A stretch of 36,468 nucleotides of DNA from an uncultured Collinsella sp. (GTDB lineage: Bacteria > Actinomycetota > Coriobacteriia > Coriobacteriales > Coriobacteriaceae). Positions 14,983 through 23,246 of this stretch are shown piece by piece. Within the stretch, counting starts at the first letter, position 1. The number at the start of each line of letters is the position of its first letter. The stretch is taken from assembly GCA_958352845.1 (NCBI GenBank), contig CATWQC010000018.1, positions 1-36,468 of the forward strand. The letters run 5' to 3'. Made by a program: the position numbers and the translations under genes. The notes beneath the pieces are model-generated. The model did not search any database and was not told the DNA's origin. It worked only from the letters and a program-made list of their open reading frames with translations.

Positions 14983-16494
14983 TTAGCGGTAGGAAACGCT
15001 CTGCTGGGAGTCTTTCACGACAACGTCGTGGGCGCCGCCTTCGACGATGGAGGTGGAGCTTACCAGGGTCAGGCGTGCCTTTTCCTGGAGCTCGGGGATC
15101 GAGAGGGCACCGCAGTTGCACATCGTGGACTTGACCTTGTAGAGCGTTCCGCCCACACCGTCCTTGAGGGAACCGGCGTAGGGAACGTAGGAGTCGACGC
15201 CCTCGACGAAGCTGAGCTTCGCGGCGCCGCCCAGATCGTAACGCTGCCAGTTGCGGGCACGCGCAGAACCCTCGCCCCAGTACTCCTTCATGTACTGGCC
15301 GTTGACGTTGACGCGCTCGGTCGGGCTCTCGTCAAAGCGGGCGAAATAGCGGCCCAGCATCATAAAGTCTGCACCCATGGCCAGGGCGAGCGTCATGTGG
15401 TAGTCGTAGACGATACCGCCATCGGAGCACACGGGCACGTAAACACCGGTCTCCTCGTAGTACTCGTCACGGGCGCGGCAGACGTCGATCAACGCGGTGG
15501 CCTGGCCACGACCGATACCCTTGGTCTCGCGGGTAATGCAGATGGAACCGCCGCCGATACCGACCTTGATGAAGTCGGCACCGCAGTCGGCCAGGAAGCG
15601 GAAGCCCTCGGCGTCGACGACGTTACCGGCACCGACCTTGACGTCCTCGCCGTAGTTGGCGCGAATCCACTCGATGGTGCGCTTCTGCCACTCGCTGAAG
15701 CCCTCGGAGGAGTCGATGCACAGAACGTCGGCACCGGCCTCGATGAGCAGCGGCACGCGCTCGGCATAGTCGCGGGTGTTGATACCGGCGCCGACCATGT
15801 AGCGCTTGTCGTTATCGAGCAGCTCGTTGGGGTTGGTCTTGTGACTGTCGTAGTCCTTGCGGAACACAATGCCCATGAGGTGATCGTTATCGTCGACGAT
15901 GGGCAGGGCGTTGAGTTTGTTGTCCCAGATGACGTCATTGGCAACCTTAAGGCTGATGTTCTTGTCGCCCACGATGAGCTGCTCACGCGGGGTCATGAAC
16001 TCGGAGACCTTCGTCTGGTGGTCATCGCGGCTGGGGCGATAGTCACGGCTGGTGACGATGCCCAGGAGCTTACCCTTGGGGGTGCCGTCGTCGGTAACCG
16101 GCATAGTAGAGTGACCGGTCTTCTCCTTGAGCTCAATGACCTGCTCCATGGTCATGTCAGGGGTCAGCGTGGAATCGGACTGAACGAAACCAGCCTTGTG
16201 ATCCTTGACGGCCTTGACCATGGCGGCCTCGGACTCGGCGCTCTGGGAACCGTAAATGAAGGACAGGCCGCCCTCAGTAGCGAGCGCGACACCCATGTCG
16301 ACGCCCGAGACGGACTGCATGATGGCGGAAACCATGGGGATGTTCAGGGTGATTGCCGGCTTCTCACCGCGCTTAAAGCGGGTCAGCGGCGTCTTAAGAG
16401 AGACGTTGTTGGGGATGCACTGCGAGGACGAGTAACCAGGGACCAGCAGATACTCCGAAAACGTGTGGGACTCACCGGGAAAGAACGTAGCCAT
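14983..16494 (-). CDS. guaB: IMP dehydrogenase, Tritrichomonas-type
   Basis: GuaB oxidises IMP to XMP with NAD+, the committed step of guanine nucleotide synthesis. The 503-aa protein has the catalytic loop GIGGGSICITRE with Cys319, a CBS pair inserted between about residues 100 and 220, and the mobile flap with the Arg418-Tyr419 dyad (NWQRYDL). From memory, sequence and numbering (C319, K310, R322, R418, Y419, E431) coincide with the well-studied 503-aa enzyme of the protozoan Tritrichomonas foetus, rather than the usual bacterial GIGPGSICTTR form. The start has AAGGAG upstream. It is divergent from the ModE-like gene. Confidence 0.95.
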   Translation of the reverse strand: MATFFPGESHTFSEYLLVPGYSSSQCIPNNVSLKTPLTRFKRGEKPAITLNIPMVSAIMQSVSGVDMGVALATEGGLSFIYGSQSAESEAAMVKAVKDHKAGFVQSDSTLTPDMTMEQVIELKEKTGHSTMPVTDDGTPKGKLLGIVTSRDYRPSRDDHQTKVSEFMTPREQLIVGDKNISLKVANDVIWDNKLNALPIVDDNDHLMGIVFRKDYDSHKTNPNELLDNDKRYMVGAGINTRDYAERVPLLIEAGADVLCIDSSEGFSEWQKRTIEWIRANYGEDVKVGAGNVVDAEGFRFLADCGADFIKVGIGGGSICITRETKGIGRGQATALIDVCRARDEYYEETGVYVPVCSDGGIVYDYHMTLALAMGADFMMLGRYFARFDESPTERVNVNGQYMKEYWGEGSARARNWQRYDLGGAAKLSFVEGVDSYVPYAGSLKDGVGGTLYKVKSTMCNCGALSIPELQEKARLTLVSSTSIVEGGAHDVVVKDSQQSVSYR

Positions 16495-16594
16495 GTTTCT
16501 CCTTTTTCCATGCGACCGGTCGGCTGCAGGCCTCGTAGGACCCAGCCCAACCTTGGGCGCCCAATACTGGGGAAGTATCTTAACGCACTTTGAC

Positions 16595-16603
16595 TGCTAC
16601 AAT
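16595..16603 (+). promoter_or_regulatory. Extended -10 promoter candidate for the ModE-like gene
   Basis: TGCTACAAT fits an extended -10 box (TGn-TACAAT) on the plus strand, about 85 bases upstream of the regulator. A weaker minus-strand candidate for guaB (TTGTAG, 17 bases, GATACT) overlaps it, so the two promoters would compete. Confidence 0.45.
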
Positions 16604-16687
16604 GCATGATTTAAGAAGAGCACACGAGGGTTTGACGCAGGCTTTGCGTTTGCCCAGCAAACACTTTAGCGGGGAGACGTGGAGCGT

Positions 16688-17035
16688 ATGGAGTACAAGA
16701 CGACGGCAAAGTTGGTCATTCAAGCGTGCGACAAGGATTTGCCGGGCGTGTTCGGCCACGGCTGCGTCTTGCTGCTGCAAGGTATCGCCCGCGAACACTC
16801 GCTCAACCGAGCCGCTAAAAGCATGGGCATGGCGTATTCCAAGGCCTGGCGCATTGTGAACGAGGCCGAAGGGCAGCTGGGATGCAAACTCATCGAGCGC
16901 GACGGAGCCCGCGGATCCACCCTCACCCCCGCCGGCGAGCGAGCCATAGCGGTCTACGAGGAGCTACAGGCCGACATCAACAACGTCATTGCCACCAAAG
17001 CAAACGACCTCATCGCCAGCATCACTAAAAAGTAG
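16688..17035 (+). CDS. ModE N-terminal-like winged-helix transcriptional regulator
   Basis: This 115-aa protein is a lone winged helix-turn-helix of the ModE/LysR type. Its core (SLNRAAKSMGMAYSKAWRIV ... LTPAGERAI) matches the DNA-binding domain of the molybdate regulator ModE. The molybdate-binding TOBE domains are missing, so molybdate sensing is not supported. An in-frame GTG at 16679 is an alternative start; neither has a textbook ribosome-binding site. It is the only clear plus-strand gene here, divergent from guaB and ending one base before the PLP-like gene that converges on it. Its target is unknown. Confidence 0.8.
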   Translation: MEYKTTAKLVIQACDKDLPGVFGHGCVLLLQGIAREHSLNRAAKSMGMAYSKAWRIVNEAEGQLGCKLIERDGARGSTLTPAGERAIAVYEELQADINNVIATKANDLIASITKK

Positions 17036-18028
17036 CTACTTGCGGAGGGCGTTATCTAGGGTGGCGGCCACGATCAAGGGGTCGTCGGTGCCGGCGAAGA
17101 GGCGGACGGTGCTCCCCTGCTTGCCGCGTGGAGCCGAAAGGCGCGTCGTTGCGCCGCCGGCGGGCGATGTGCGAAACTCCCCGGACAAAGCATCGAACAG
17201 CTCGCCCGCACTACGCTCGATAAGATCAAATTCAACTGCCGGGCCAAAGCCGTGCTCGAGGATTCCCGTTGCAACAGCATGGTCGGGATGCGAGCTCAGC
17301 CCGGGATAGCGTACGTTGCGCACCATCTCGTTGGCGGCCAGATACTCGGCCAGCGCACGGGCGCGATCGAAATGCGCCTGCATGCGGACATCGAGCGAGT
17401 CCAGCCCGCGTTCCAGCACACCGGCCTCGTCAGCAGGCATATCAAGCTTGGCCAAGCCACAGCCCTCAAGCAGGGCATGCGCGCACTCGGCAGCAGCATC
17501 CACACGATGGCGCTTGAGCTGCGAGCGCGCGACCGATACGGCAACCAACTTGCGCGGAGCCTTGCCAGCGCACACGCGGTCGAGCGCCTCGAGCGACAGC
17601 ACGGCACCCAGCCGCAGCGGATCGCAGCCAAAAGCCGACGCCACGGTGTTGTCAACAACCAGCAGCGCATGGGCCTCACGCGCCGCCCGACCCAGCGCAC
17701 GCAGATCGGGCACACGCAGACCAAACCCGCCGATGGAGTTGACGAACCACCACAGGTGCGGCCCCTCGGCATCAAACGAAGCATCAAAGCCCTCGGACGC
17801 AGCGGCAAACGCCTCGGCGGACGACGAGCCCACCAGCGCGACATCGCAGCAATCAAAGCCGCTCGCAAACGCATCGACAAAGTCGTCCGCAAAGGCCACC
17901 AGGCGGTCACCGGGACGCACAATCCCCAGCTGCGACAGCCATGCCGGCACATGCGGGACCGCAAGCAACTGCGCCTCACGCGCGCCGGCCCTCAAAGCCC
18001 AAGCCTCTTCTAGCTGTTGCACGTCCAA
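17036..18028 (-). CDS. Cys/Met-metabolism PLP-fold protein, probably inactive
   Basis: The fold resembles cystathionine gamma-synthase/lyase enzymes: the cofactor-contacting VVDNTVASAFGCDPLRLGA and the C-terminal VRLFAGTDDP (normally VRLSVGIED) are recognisable. The expected SATKYxxGH segment holding the PLP lysine is absent and replaced by VAVSVARSQLKRHRVDA. At 330 aa it is shorter than the usual 380-400. The frame is open to 18079, but that part overlaps a terminator hairpin. TTG at 18028 sits 6 bases after GGAGGGAAGG and is my preferred start; GTG at 18022 is an alternative. The call of a pseudoenzyme is an inference from the missing motif. Confidence 0.7.
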   Translation of the reverse strand: MDVQQLEEAWALRAGAREAQLLAVPHVPAWLSQLGIVRPGDRLVAFADDFVDAFASGFDCCDVALVGSSSAEAFAAASEGFDASFDAEGPHLWWFVNSIGGFGLRVPDLRALGRAAREAHALLVVDNTVASAFGCDPLRLGAVLSLEALDRVCAGKAPRKLVAVSVARSQLKRHRVDAAAECAHALLEGCGLAKLDMPADEAGVLERGLDSLDVRMQAHFDRARALAEYLAANEMVRNVRYPGLSSHPDHAVATGILEHGFGPAVEFDLIERSAGELFDALSGEFRTSPAGGATTRLSAPRGKQGSTVRLFAGTDDPLIVAATLDNALRK

Positions 18029-18043
18029 GCGGCACCTTCCCTC

Positions 18044-18083
18044 CAAAACAAAAACCCACGATGCGGATGTTTCCCGCATCGTA
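18044..18083 (-). terminator. Terminator after scrB (or leader hairpin of the PLP-like gene)
   Basis: A 9-bp stem ACGATGCGG / CCGCATCGT is followed on the minus strand by GGGTTTTTGTTTT. It ends scrB transcripts. A good -10 box (TATACT, 18096-18101) just upstream means it could also act as an attenuator in the leader of the downstream gene. Confidence 0.7.
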
Positions 18084-18123
18084 GGCTACGGCTGCAGTAT
18101 AGCGCCGATATGCGACGAATCGC

Positions 18124-19665
18124 TTAGATGTTGAGCGCGTGATAGGTCACGCTCGCACCCGGAGCGTCAACGGTCACACCATAGGTCTCGGGATAGATGC
18201 GCGTCGAGAACACGAGCGCGCCATCGTTCACAAACACCTCGACCGACGAGACATCGCCAACAATGCGCACGTTACGAACCTCGTCGACGGGCTCCCAACG
18301 CACGGTGCGACCGCAGCCGGCAGAAGCGCGACCCTCATCGGTAAATCGCATCTCAAAGCGCGAGGGCAGTTCGCCCTCAGCGGGCACAAACGCCAGCTTC
18401 AGCTCGCCATCAACGGTCGCGGTAAATGCGCCGTCGACACCGTCGACAACAACGTCAAAGCAGGTATCGCCGGCAACCTCCAACGAGCCCTCCCCCACAC
18501 GCACCGAGGCATAATGGCGCTCAATCTCGCGCGCCGGCTGCTGTAGCACCACGCCGCCCGCACCGGCTGTAAGCTCACGCGGCACCGTCATGCAGTGCTG
18601 CCAGCCGCACGCCACGGTAGGCGCGTTGTCATAGGTCGGCTCATCGGGCATGCCCATCCAGCCGATCAGAATGTGGCGACCATCCTCGGACGTAAACTCC
18701 TGAGGAGCATAGAAGTCAAAACCGGCGTCCCACAGACGGAACTCGCCCAGATCATAGACGCCATCACCACCGGTAATGTCGCCTGTTACAGGCATGTAGC
18801 CCGCTGCATACACATTGCCGCGGTCCCAACGGTCGCCCTCGAGCCCCTGGGGAGAGAAAGACAGAAACCTTGCCGGCACGCCGCCATCCGCCTCAAGCTC
18901 CAGATACCCCGGGCACTCCCACATAAAGCCAAAGCGCTCGGGCGTAGACACGCGGCTCTCGAGCTCCCAACTCAGCATATCGGCCGAGCCATACACCAGG
19001 ATCTCGCCCACATCGCGCCCGGCACCCTCGCCGTGCATGGCGCAAAATCGACTATCGACATGTGGCCCATCCACGCGACGACGCGCGCCCAGCACCATGT
19101 GATAACGCCCGTCCGCGTCATGCCACACCTTGGGATCGCGCACATGGCAGGTCAAATCCTCGGGATAATCCTCGGACGCCAGCACCACGCGCTTTTGGCT
19201 GAACTCCCGACCGACAAGGCCATCAACGCTCTCGACATAAACAGTATCGGCGCGGCGGCCGGTATTGACGTAGTCGTATGTGCCGTCCGCATCGGAAAGC
19301 TTAACGTTGCCCGTATAGAGCACGCGAATGCGACCGTCCTCGGCAAGCGCGGAGCCCGAATACACACCGTGGCAATCGAACGGCTCGTCGGGCAGCAGCG
19401 GAGCGCCAACATAGTCCCACGTCATAAGATCGCGGCTCGTCGCATGGCCCCAGACCTTAACGCCGCCCTCGACATCGAACGGCGCATACTGAAAATAGGC
19501 ATGGAACACGCCGCCTGCTTGACAAAGACCGTTGGGGTCGTTGAGCCAGCCCGCCGGCGGCATAATATGGAAGCGCTGGCCATACGCGCCATGGCCGCAC
19601 TCAGAGGCGGCAGCGTCAACAGCGGCAACCAGCTTTGCAAGGTCGCGACCAAGTGCATTAGACAT
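18124..19665 (-). CDS. scrB: Sucrose-6-phosphate hydrolase, GH32
   Basis: ScrB splits sucrose 6-phosphate, made by the PTS transporter, into glucose 6-phosphate and fructose. The GH32 catalytic motifs are visible: WLNDPNG with nucleophile D43, VRDPKVW (transition-state stabiliser), and WECPGYLEL with the acid/base glutamate. A C-terminal beta-sandwich domain follows the five-bladed propeller; total 513 aa. There is no signal peptide, so it acts in the cytoplasm. It lies 106 bases after scrA and is probably co-transcribed. Substrate specificity is inferred from the scrA and regulator context; other beta-fructosides are possible. Confidence 0.9.
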   Translation of the reverse strand: MSNALGRDLAKLVAAVDAAASECGHGAYGQRFHIMPPAGWLNDPNGLCQAGGVFHAYFQYAPFDVEGGVKVWGHATSRDLMTWDYVGAPLLPDEPFDCHGVYSGSALAEDGRIRVLYTGNVKLSDADGTYDYVNTGRRADTVYVESVDGLVGREFSQKRVVLASEDYPEDLTCHVRDPKVWHDADGRYHMVLGARRRVDGPHVDSRFCAMHGEGAGRDVGEILVYGSADMLSWELESRVSTPERFGFMWECPGYLELEADGGVPARFLSFSPQGLEGDRWDRGNVYAAGYMPVTGDITGGDGVYDLGEFRLWDAGFDFYAPQEFTSEDGRHILIGWMGMPDEPTYDNAPTVACGWQHCMTVPRELTAGAGGVVLQQPAREIERHYASVRVGEGSLEVAGDTCFDVVVDGVDGAFTATVDGELKLAFVPAEGELPSRFEMRFTDEGRASAGCGRTVRWEPVDEVRNVRIVGDVSSVEVFVNDGALVFSTRIYPETYGVTVDAPGASVTYHALNI

Positions 19666-19727
19666 ATCAAAGTCCTAACGGATCGAAAGTAACAAGGCGC
19701 CAGAGATCGACACCAGATACGGGAAAC

Positions 19728-19752
19728 GCCCGCGAGCATACAACCCGCGGGC
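19728..19752 (-). other. Hairpin between scrA and scrB
   Basis: GCCCGCG and CGCGGGC form a 7-bp stem around an 11-base loop. There is no U-tract, so it may stabilise or process the message and give different amounts of ScrA and ScrB. Confidence 0.4.
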
Positions 19753-19771
19753 ACCCTTAAATCAAAAGCTC

Positions 19772-21172
19772 TTAGGCCTGCTCGGAAGCCTTGGGCTCGT
19801 CCTTGTACAGGACAAACGAGACGCCAAAGGAAACCAGCGCGGCGACCGCAAACATGATCGCGTACTGCACGGGCTGGGCCAGGCACAGCAGGATACCGAA
19901 GATACCCGTAACGCCCGTACCGGAAGCGGCAAGCGAGGTGAGCGCGCAGACCAGGGCGCCGCAACCGCCACCGATGCAGCCGGCGATGAAGGGCTTAAAG
20001 AAGCGCAGGTTCACACCAAAGATGGCCGGCTCGGTAATACCCATGAAGGCGGACAGGGCCGAAGGAAGTGCCAAACCCTTGATCTTGGCATCGCGGGTCT
20101 TAAAGGCAACGGCGAGCGCGGCGCCACCCTGAGCGATGTTGGCAGCGCTGGCGATGGGCAGCCAGTAGGTCACACCGTACTGGGCGAGCTGACCCAGGTC
20201 GATGGCGGTGTACATCTGGTGGATACCGGTAACGACCGTGGGGGCATAGAACAGGCCGACGATAAAGGAACCGATGCCGAAGGGCAGGGTCAGCAGGGCC
20301 TGGATCAGACCGAGGATGGCGTTCTCGGCCCAGACAAAGATGGGGCCGACGGCAACGAGCGTCACGAGCACGGTCACGAACACCGAGACGAGCGGGGTCA
20401 CAAAGAGGTCGAACATCTCGGGAACGATCTTGTGCAGGCGCTTCTCGAGGAAGGCCAGAATGGCGCAGGCGATAACGATGGGGATCACGTGGCCCTGATA
20501 GCCGACCCACTCAAAGCTGTACACGCCGGGGATGACGGTGACCATGGTCTGAACGCCCTCGGAGGCAACCGTGTAGGCGCTCTGCAGCGAGGAGTTGATG
20601 AACGCGCCGCCGACGACGGCACCCAGGTACGGGTTGGCGCCAAAGGCCTTGGCGGCGGAGTAGCCGATCAGGATCTGCAGAATGCCAAAGGACGTTCCCG
20701 AGACCAGGTCGGCGATCTTATAGATAAAGTTATTGGTGTCGAGCGCGATAAAGCCGTTGGAGGCCATAAAGTTGAGGGCGCTCATAATGCCCAGCAGCAG
20801 GCCCGAAGCCACGATGGCAGGGATGATGGGGACAAAGACGTCGCCGAGCACCTTAATGGCACGCATAAAGATGTTCTGCTGCTGTGCCGCGGCCTCCTTG
20901 ACCTCGGCCTTGGTGGCAGCCTCGACTCCGCTGAGCGCAATGAACTCTTCGTAGACCTTGTTGACGGTGCCGGTGCCAAAAATAATCTGGAGCTGGCCCT
21001 GAGCCTCAAAGACGCCCTTGGCGCCGTCGATATTCTCGAGGGCCTCCTTGTTAACCTTCGCGTTATCGGCAATCACCAGGCGCAAACGCGTGGCGCAATG
21101 CGCGGCAGAGACGACGTTGTCGGCGCCACCGATATTGTCGAGCACCTCTTGGGCTGATTTGCGGTAGTCCAT
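19772..21172 (-). CDS. scrA: PTS sucrose-family transporter, EIIBC component
   Basis: This membrane permease imports and phosphorylates a beta-fructoside, most likely sucrose. The N-terminal EIIB domain has the phospho-cysteine motif SAAHCATRLRLV (C26), and the EIIC domain has about ten hydrophobic segments with GAFINSSLQ and the conserved GITEPAIFGVNL. No EIIA domain is attached, so a glucose-type EIIA must act in trans. An ATG at 21205 exists, but MDYRKSAQEVL at 21172 is the standard EIIB beginning and has GGAGGAAAGGG before it, giving 466 aa. It is followed by scrB, with two operators upstream. Confidence 0.9.
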   Translation of the reverse strand: MDYRKSAQEVLDNIGGADNVVSAAHCATRLRLVIADNAKVNKEALENIDGAKGVFEAQGQLQIIFGTGTVNKVYEEFIALSGVEAATKAEVKEAAAQQQNIFMRAIKVLGDVFVPIIPAIVASGLLLGIMSALNFMASNGFIALDTNNFIYKIADLVSGTSFGILQILIGYSAAKAFGANPYLGAVVGGAFINSSLQSAYTVASEGVQTMVTVIPGVYSFEWVGYQGHVIPIVIACAILAFLEKRLHKIVPEMFDLFVTPLVSVFVTVLVTLVAVGPIFVWAENAILGLIQALLTLPFGIGSFIVGLFYAPTVVTGIHQMYTAIDLGQLAQYGVTYWLPIASAANIAQGGAALAVAFKTRDAKIKGLALPSALSAFMGITEPAIFGVNLRFFKPFIAGCIGGGCGALVCALTSLAASGTGVTGIFGILLCLAQPVQYAIMFAVAALVSFGVSFVLYKDEPKASEQA

Positions 21173-21228
21173 GACTTCCCTTTCCTCCAACGGGCGCACG
21201 TGCACCCGGCCATCTTTGACACTTACAC

Positions 21229-21242
21229 TGTAATCGATTTCA
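21229..21242. promoter_or_regulatory. ScrR operator O1 (scrA promoter)
   Basis: TGTAATCGATTTCA is a near-palindromic 14-bp LacI-family site with a central CG. It lies just downstream of the probable -10 box TATAAA (21245-21250, minus strand). Confidence 0.65.
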
Positions 21243-21244
21243 GT

Positions 21245-21250
21245 TTTATA
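21245..21250 (-). promoter_or_regulatory. Probable -10 box of scrA
   Basis: TATAAA on the minus strand lies between the two operators, about 75 bases before the scrA start. The -35 box is weak, and operator O2 overlaps the spacer. Confidence 0.45.
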
Positions 21251-21254
21251 TGTC

Positions 21255-21268
21255 TGTAATCGTTTTCA
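21255..21268. promoter_or_regulatory. ScrR operator O2 (scrA promoter)
   Basis: TGTAATCGTTTTCA differs from O1 by one base and is centred 26 bp from it. The pair brackets the -10 box and would block polymerase when bound. Confidence 0.65.
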
Positions 21269-21357
21269 TAGTAGGGTGAACGGTAGGAAAAAGCCGGCGA
21301 ATGGTAGTTTTGGGACAAAAAACGGGGGACTCAAAGGCGGGCAGGCGCGATCAAGAC

Positions 21358-22338
21358 CTAGACATTCATCAACTGATGGCCGAGTTTGAGCGTCTTTAGA
21401 CCGCTCTCCCCCTCCACACCATCGAGCGTGTTGAGCAACATATTGGTCGCCTCGACGCCACTGGTCAGGTAGCCATAATGCACGGTGGGAATGCCGCCCG
21501 TCAGCGCGCGCAAAAACGCGTTGTCGCCAAAACCACTCACGCGGTGTATACCCTCGCCCATGCCGCGAACCTCATCGATGGCACGCAGCGCGCCTGCCGC
21601 CATGGTATCGGTCGCGCAGGCGATAAACGAAACATCGGGAGCGACAGAAAGCAGCTCACGCGCCGCACCATAGCCCGAGTCGAGCGTAAACGAGCCCAGG
21701 CGAATCAAGGCGGCATCGAGCGGGTTACCCGCGGCGCGCAAGCCGGCCTCAAAACCGCGTCGGCGGTCATAACCGGCCGCGCGGTCCTCCTCGGTAACCC
21801 CAATGTAAGCAATCTTGCCGTCCACGCGACCCGCAAGCGCATGGCCCAGCTCAAAAGCGGCCTCGTAATCGTCGTGATACACGCACGCCGCGCCCTCGAC
21901 ATGTTGACCGATCAGCACAATGGGCACACGGCACGAGTCAATCGTGCGACGGTGCTCGTCGGTGATCATGGTTGCCACCAGCACAATGCCGTCAACCGGA
22001 TGGTTTTGGAATAAATCGAGGTATTCGAGCTCGCGATCGGCCGCGTTGTCGGTATTGGCAAGCAGCATCTGGTAGCCACGGCGACCGAGCACCTGGCCAA
22101 TGCCGGCGGTAATGCGGCTTACGGATTCCGAGTTGATCTTAGGTACGATGACGCCGATGAGCTTGGTGGAACCGGTGCGCAGCGCGCGAGCCTGGCTGGA
22201 TCGCACGTATCCGGTCAGCTCGATTGCCTGCTTAATGCGCTCGGCCTTGTCCGCCGAGATATATCCACCGTTGAGGTAGCGCGAGACGGCGGCGCTCGAA
22301 ACGCCGGCCAGCTCGGCCACATCTTTCATCTTTACCAC
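21358..22338 (-). CDS. scrR: LacI-family regulator of the sucrose genes
   Basis: The N-terminal helix-turn-helix (MKDVAELAGVSSAAVSRYLNG) and hinge (ARALRTGSTKLIGVIVP) are followed by a periplasmic-binding-protein-like sugar domain, typical of LacI repressors. It lies upstream of scrA on the same strand. The frame is open to 22371, but the predicted transcript start and operator O3 lie inside that extension, so I chose GTG at 22338, preceded by AGGGG; ATG at 22329 is also possible. The gene is probably autoregulated. Response to sucrose or fructose is inferred from the neighbours. Confidence 0.88.
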   Translation of the reverse strand: MVKMKDVAELAGVSSAAVSRYLNGGYISADKAERIKQAIELTGYVRSSQARALRTGSTKLIGVIVPKINSESVSRITAGIGQVLGRRGYQMLLANTDNAADRELEYLDLFQNHPVDGIVLVATMITDEHRRTIDSCRVPIVLIGQHVEGAACVYHDDYEAAFELGHALAGRVDGKIAYIGVTEEDRAAGYDRRRGFEAGLRAAGNPLDAALIRLGSFTLDSGYGAARELLSVAPDVSFIACATDTMAAGALRAIDEVRGMGEGIHRVSGFGDNAFLRALTGGIPTVHYGYLTSGVEATNMLLNTLDGVEGESGLKTLKLGHQLMNV

Positions 22339-22353
22339 GAGCACCCCTGTCAT

Positions 22354-22367
22354 TGAAATCGCTTTCA
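22354..22367. promoter_or_regulatory. ScrR operator O3 (scrR promoter)
   Basis: TGAAATCGCTTTCA is an almost perfect palindrome of the same type as O1 and O2. It lies at the predicted scrR transcript start, which suggests autorepression. Confidence 0.65.
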
Positions 22368-22369
22368 CC

Positions 22370-22399
22370 ATGATACCCGTGAAGACGGCATGCGAACAA
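22370..22399 (-). promoter_or_regulatory. Promoter of scrR
   Basis: On the minus strand TTGTTC, an 18-base spacer and TATCAT form a moderate sigma-70 promoter directly before operator O3. Confidence 0.5.
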
Positions 22400-22433
22400 A
22401 ATCAGCCCACCCAGGTCAAACAAAAGTCAGCGA

Positions 22434-22533
22434 GCGGGCAGCTGCCGTGGCGAGGTGCCGCGAAAGAGGAGCGACGCGTACTTTATGTACGCGAGCGACG
22501 GTTTGAGCGGCAGATCGCCCGGCAGATGTCCGC
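22434..22533. repeat. Structured palindromic element, copy 2 (3' of the pel operon)
   Basis: The core matches the guaB copy (GAAAGAGGAGCGACGCGTAC, loop, GTACGCGAGCGACGGTTTGA). The arms are different in sequence from copy 1 but still pair with each other along about 25 positions. The central hairpin is CGCGTAC-TTTAT-GTACGCG. It lies downstream of the DUF4956 stop in the same relative orientation as copy 1. Confidence 0.8.
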
Positions 22534-22572
22534 GCAGCGTCGAGCGATCCGGCGTTCGGCAGAACGCCGGAA
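22531..22572. repeat. REP-like hairpin repeat, copy 2 (3' of DUF4956)
   Basis: CGCGCAGCGTCGA is followed by the stem CCGGCGTTC / GAACGCCGG with loop GGCA. It is homologous to the block at 207-248 and begins 6 bases after the DUF4956 stop on the minus strand. It may serve as terminator or 3'-end stabiliser. Confidence 0.65.
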
Positions 22573-22577
22573 CATAG

Positions 22578-23243
22578 TTACCCGTGGTACTCGCCGTTGT
22601 ATTGGATCAACGTCAGGTCCTCCACGCCGTCGAGCGCGCGAATGGCGTCGACATACGGCATATCCACACCGTCCGAGAACACCTCCACGGCCATCTCGAC
22701 CTTGTCACCGCGCATGGTCTTGGACTTCACCGTAAACTTGGTGCGCCCAAATGCACGCACGATATCGTCGCCGGTGGTCTGGCCCGTGTAGTGGATGACC
22801 ATCATGTACACGCGCGACTTGTCCTGGTGGCCCGCAAAGCCGGCAATCATCACCACGATCACCACCGCCGTGAGCCCCACGAGTGCGTACATGCCGGCAC
22901 CCGCCGTAATGCCCGTGGTAATGGCCCAAAACAGGTACAGCAGGTCGAGCGGGTCCTTGACCGCCGTACGGTAGCGGACGATAGACAGAGCACCGACCAT
23001 ACCGAGCGAGATGACCACGTTAGTCGAAATCGCGAGCGTGACCATGCAGGTGAGTACGCACATGCCCACGAGCGTCACGGCAAAGCTACGCGAATACACC
23101 ACGCCGGTAAAAAAGCGCTTGTACACGTAATAGATCAGGATGCCCATGGCGAGCGCCACGAGCAGCGAAAGGCCAATCTTGGCAGGGTCGACCTGGCCAA
23201 ACGCCTCCAAGACGGAGTTCTTAAAAAAGTCCCTGGTGCTCAT
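22578..23243 (-). CDS. DUF4956 membrane protein
   Basis: This 221-aa protein has about four membrane segments in its first 140 residues, then a soluble alpha/beta domain. The most conserved part of the DUF4956 family, SLGMVGALSIVRYRTAVKDP, is present between membrane segments. The biochemical role is unknown; the family is often found beside VTC-domain genes, as here, three bases after one. It is the last gene of the pel-cotH-vtc operon. The link to export or assembly of a phosphate polymer is only a suggestion from this pairing. Confidence 0.85.
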   Translation of the reverse strand: MSTRDFFKNSVLEAFGQVDPAKIGLSLLVALAMGILIYYVYKRFFTGVVYSRSFAVTLVGMCVLTCMVTLAISTNVVISLGMVGALSIVRYRTAVKDPLDLLYLFWAITTGITAGAGMYALVGLTAVVIVVMIAGFAGHQDKSRVYMMVIHYTGQTTGDDIVRAFGRTKFTVKSKTMRGDKVEMAVEVFSDGVDMPYVDAIRALDGVEDLTLIQYNGEYHG

Positions 23244-23246
23244 GGT

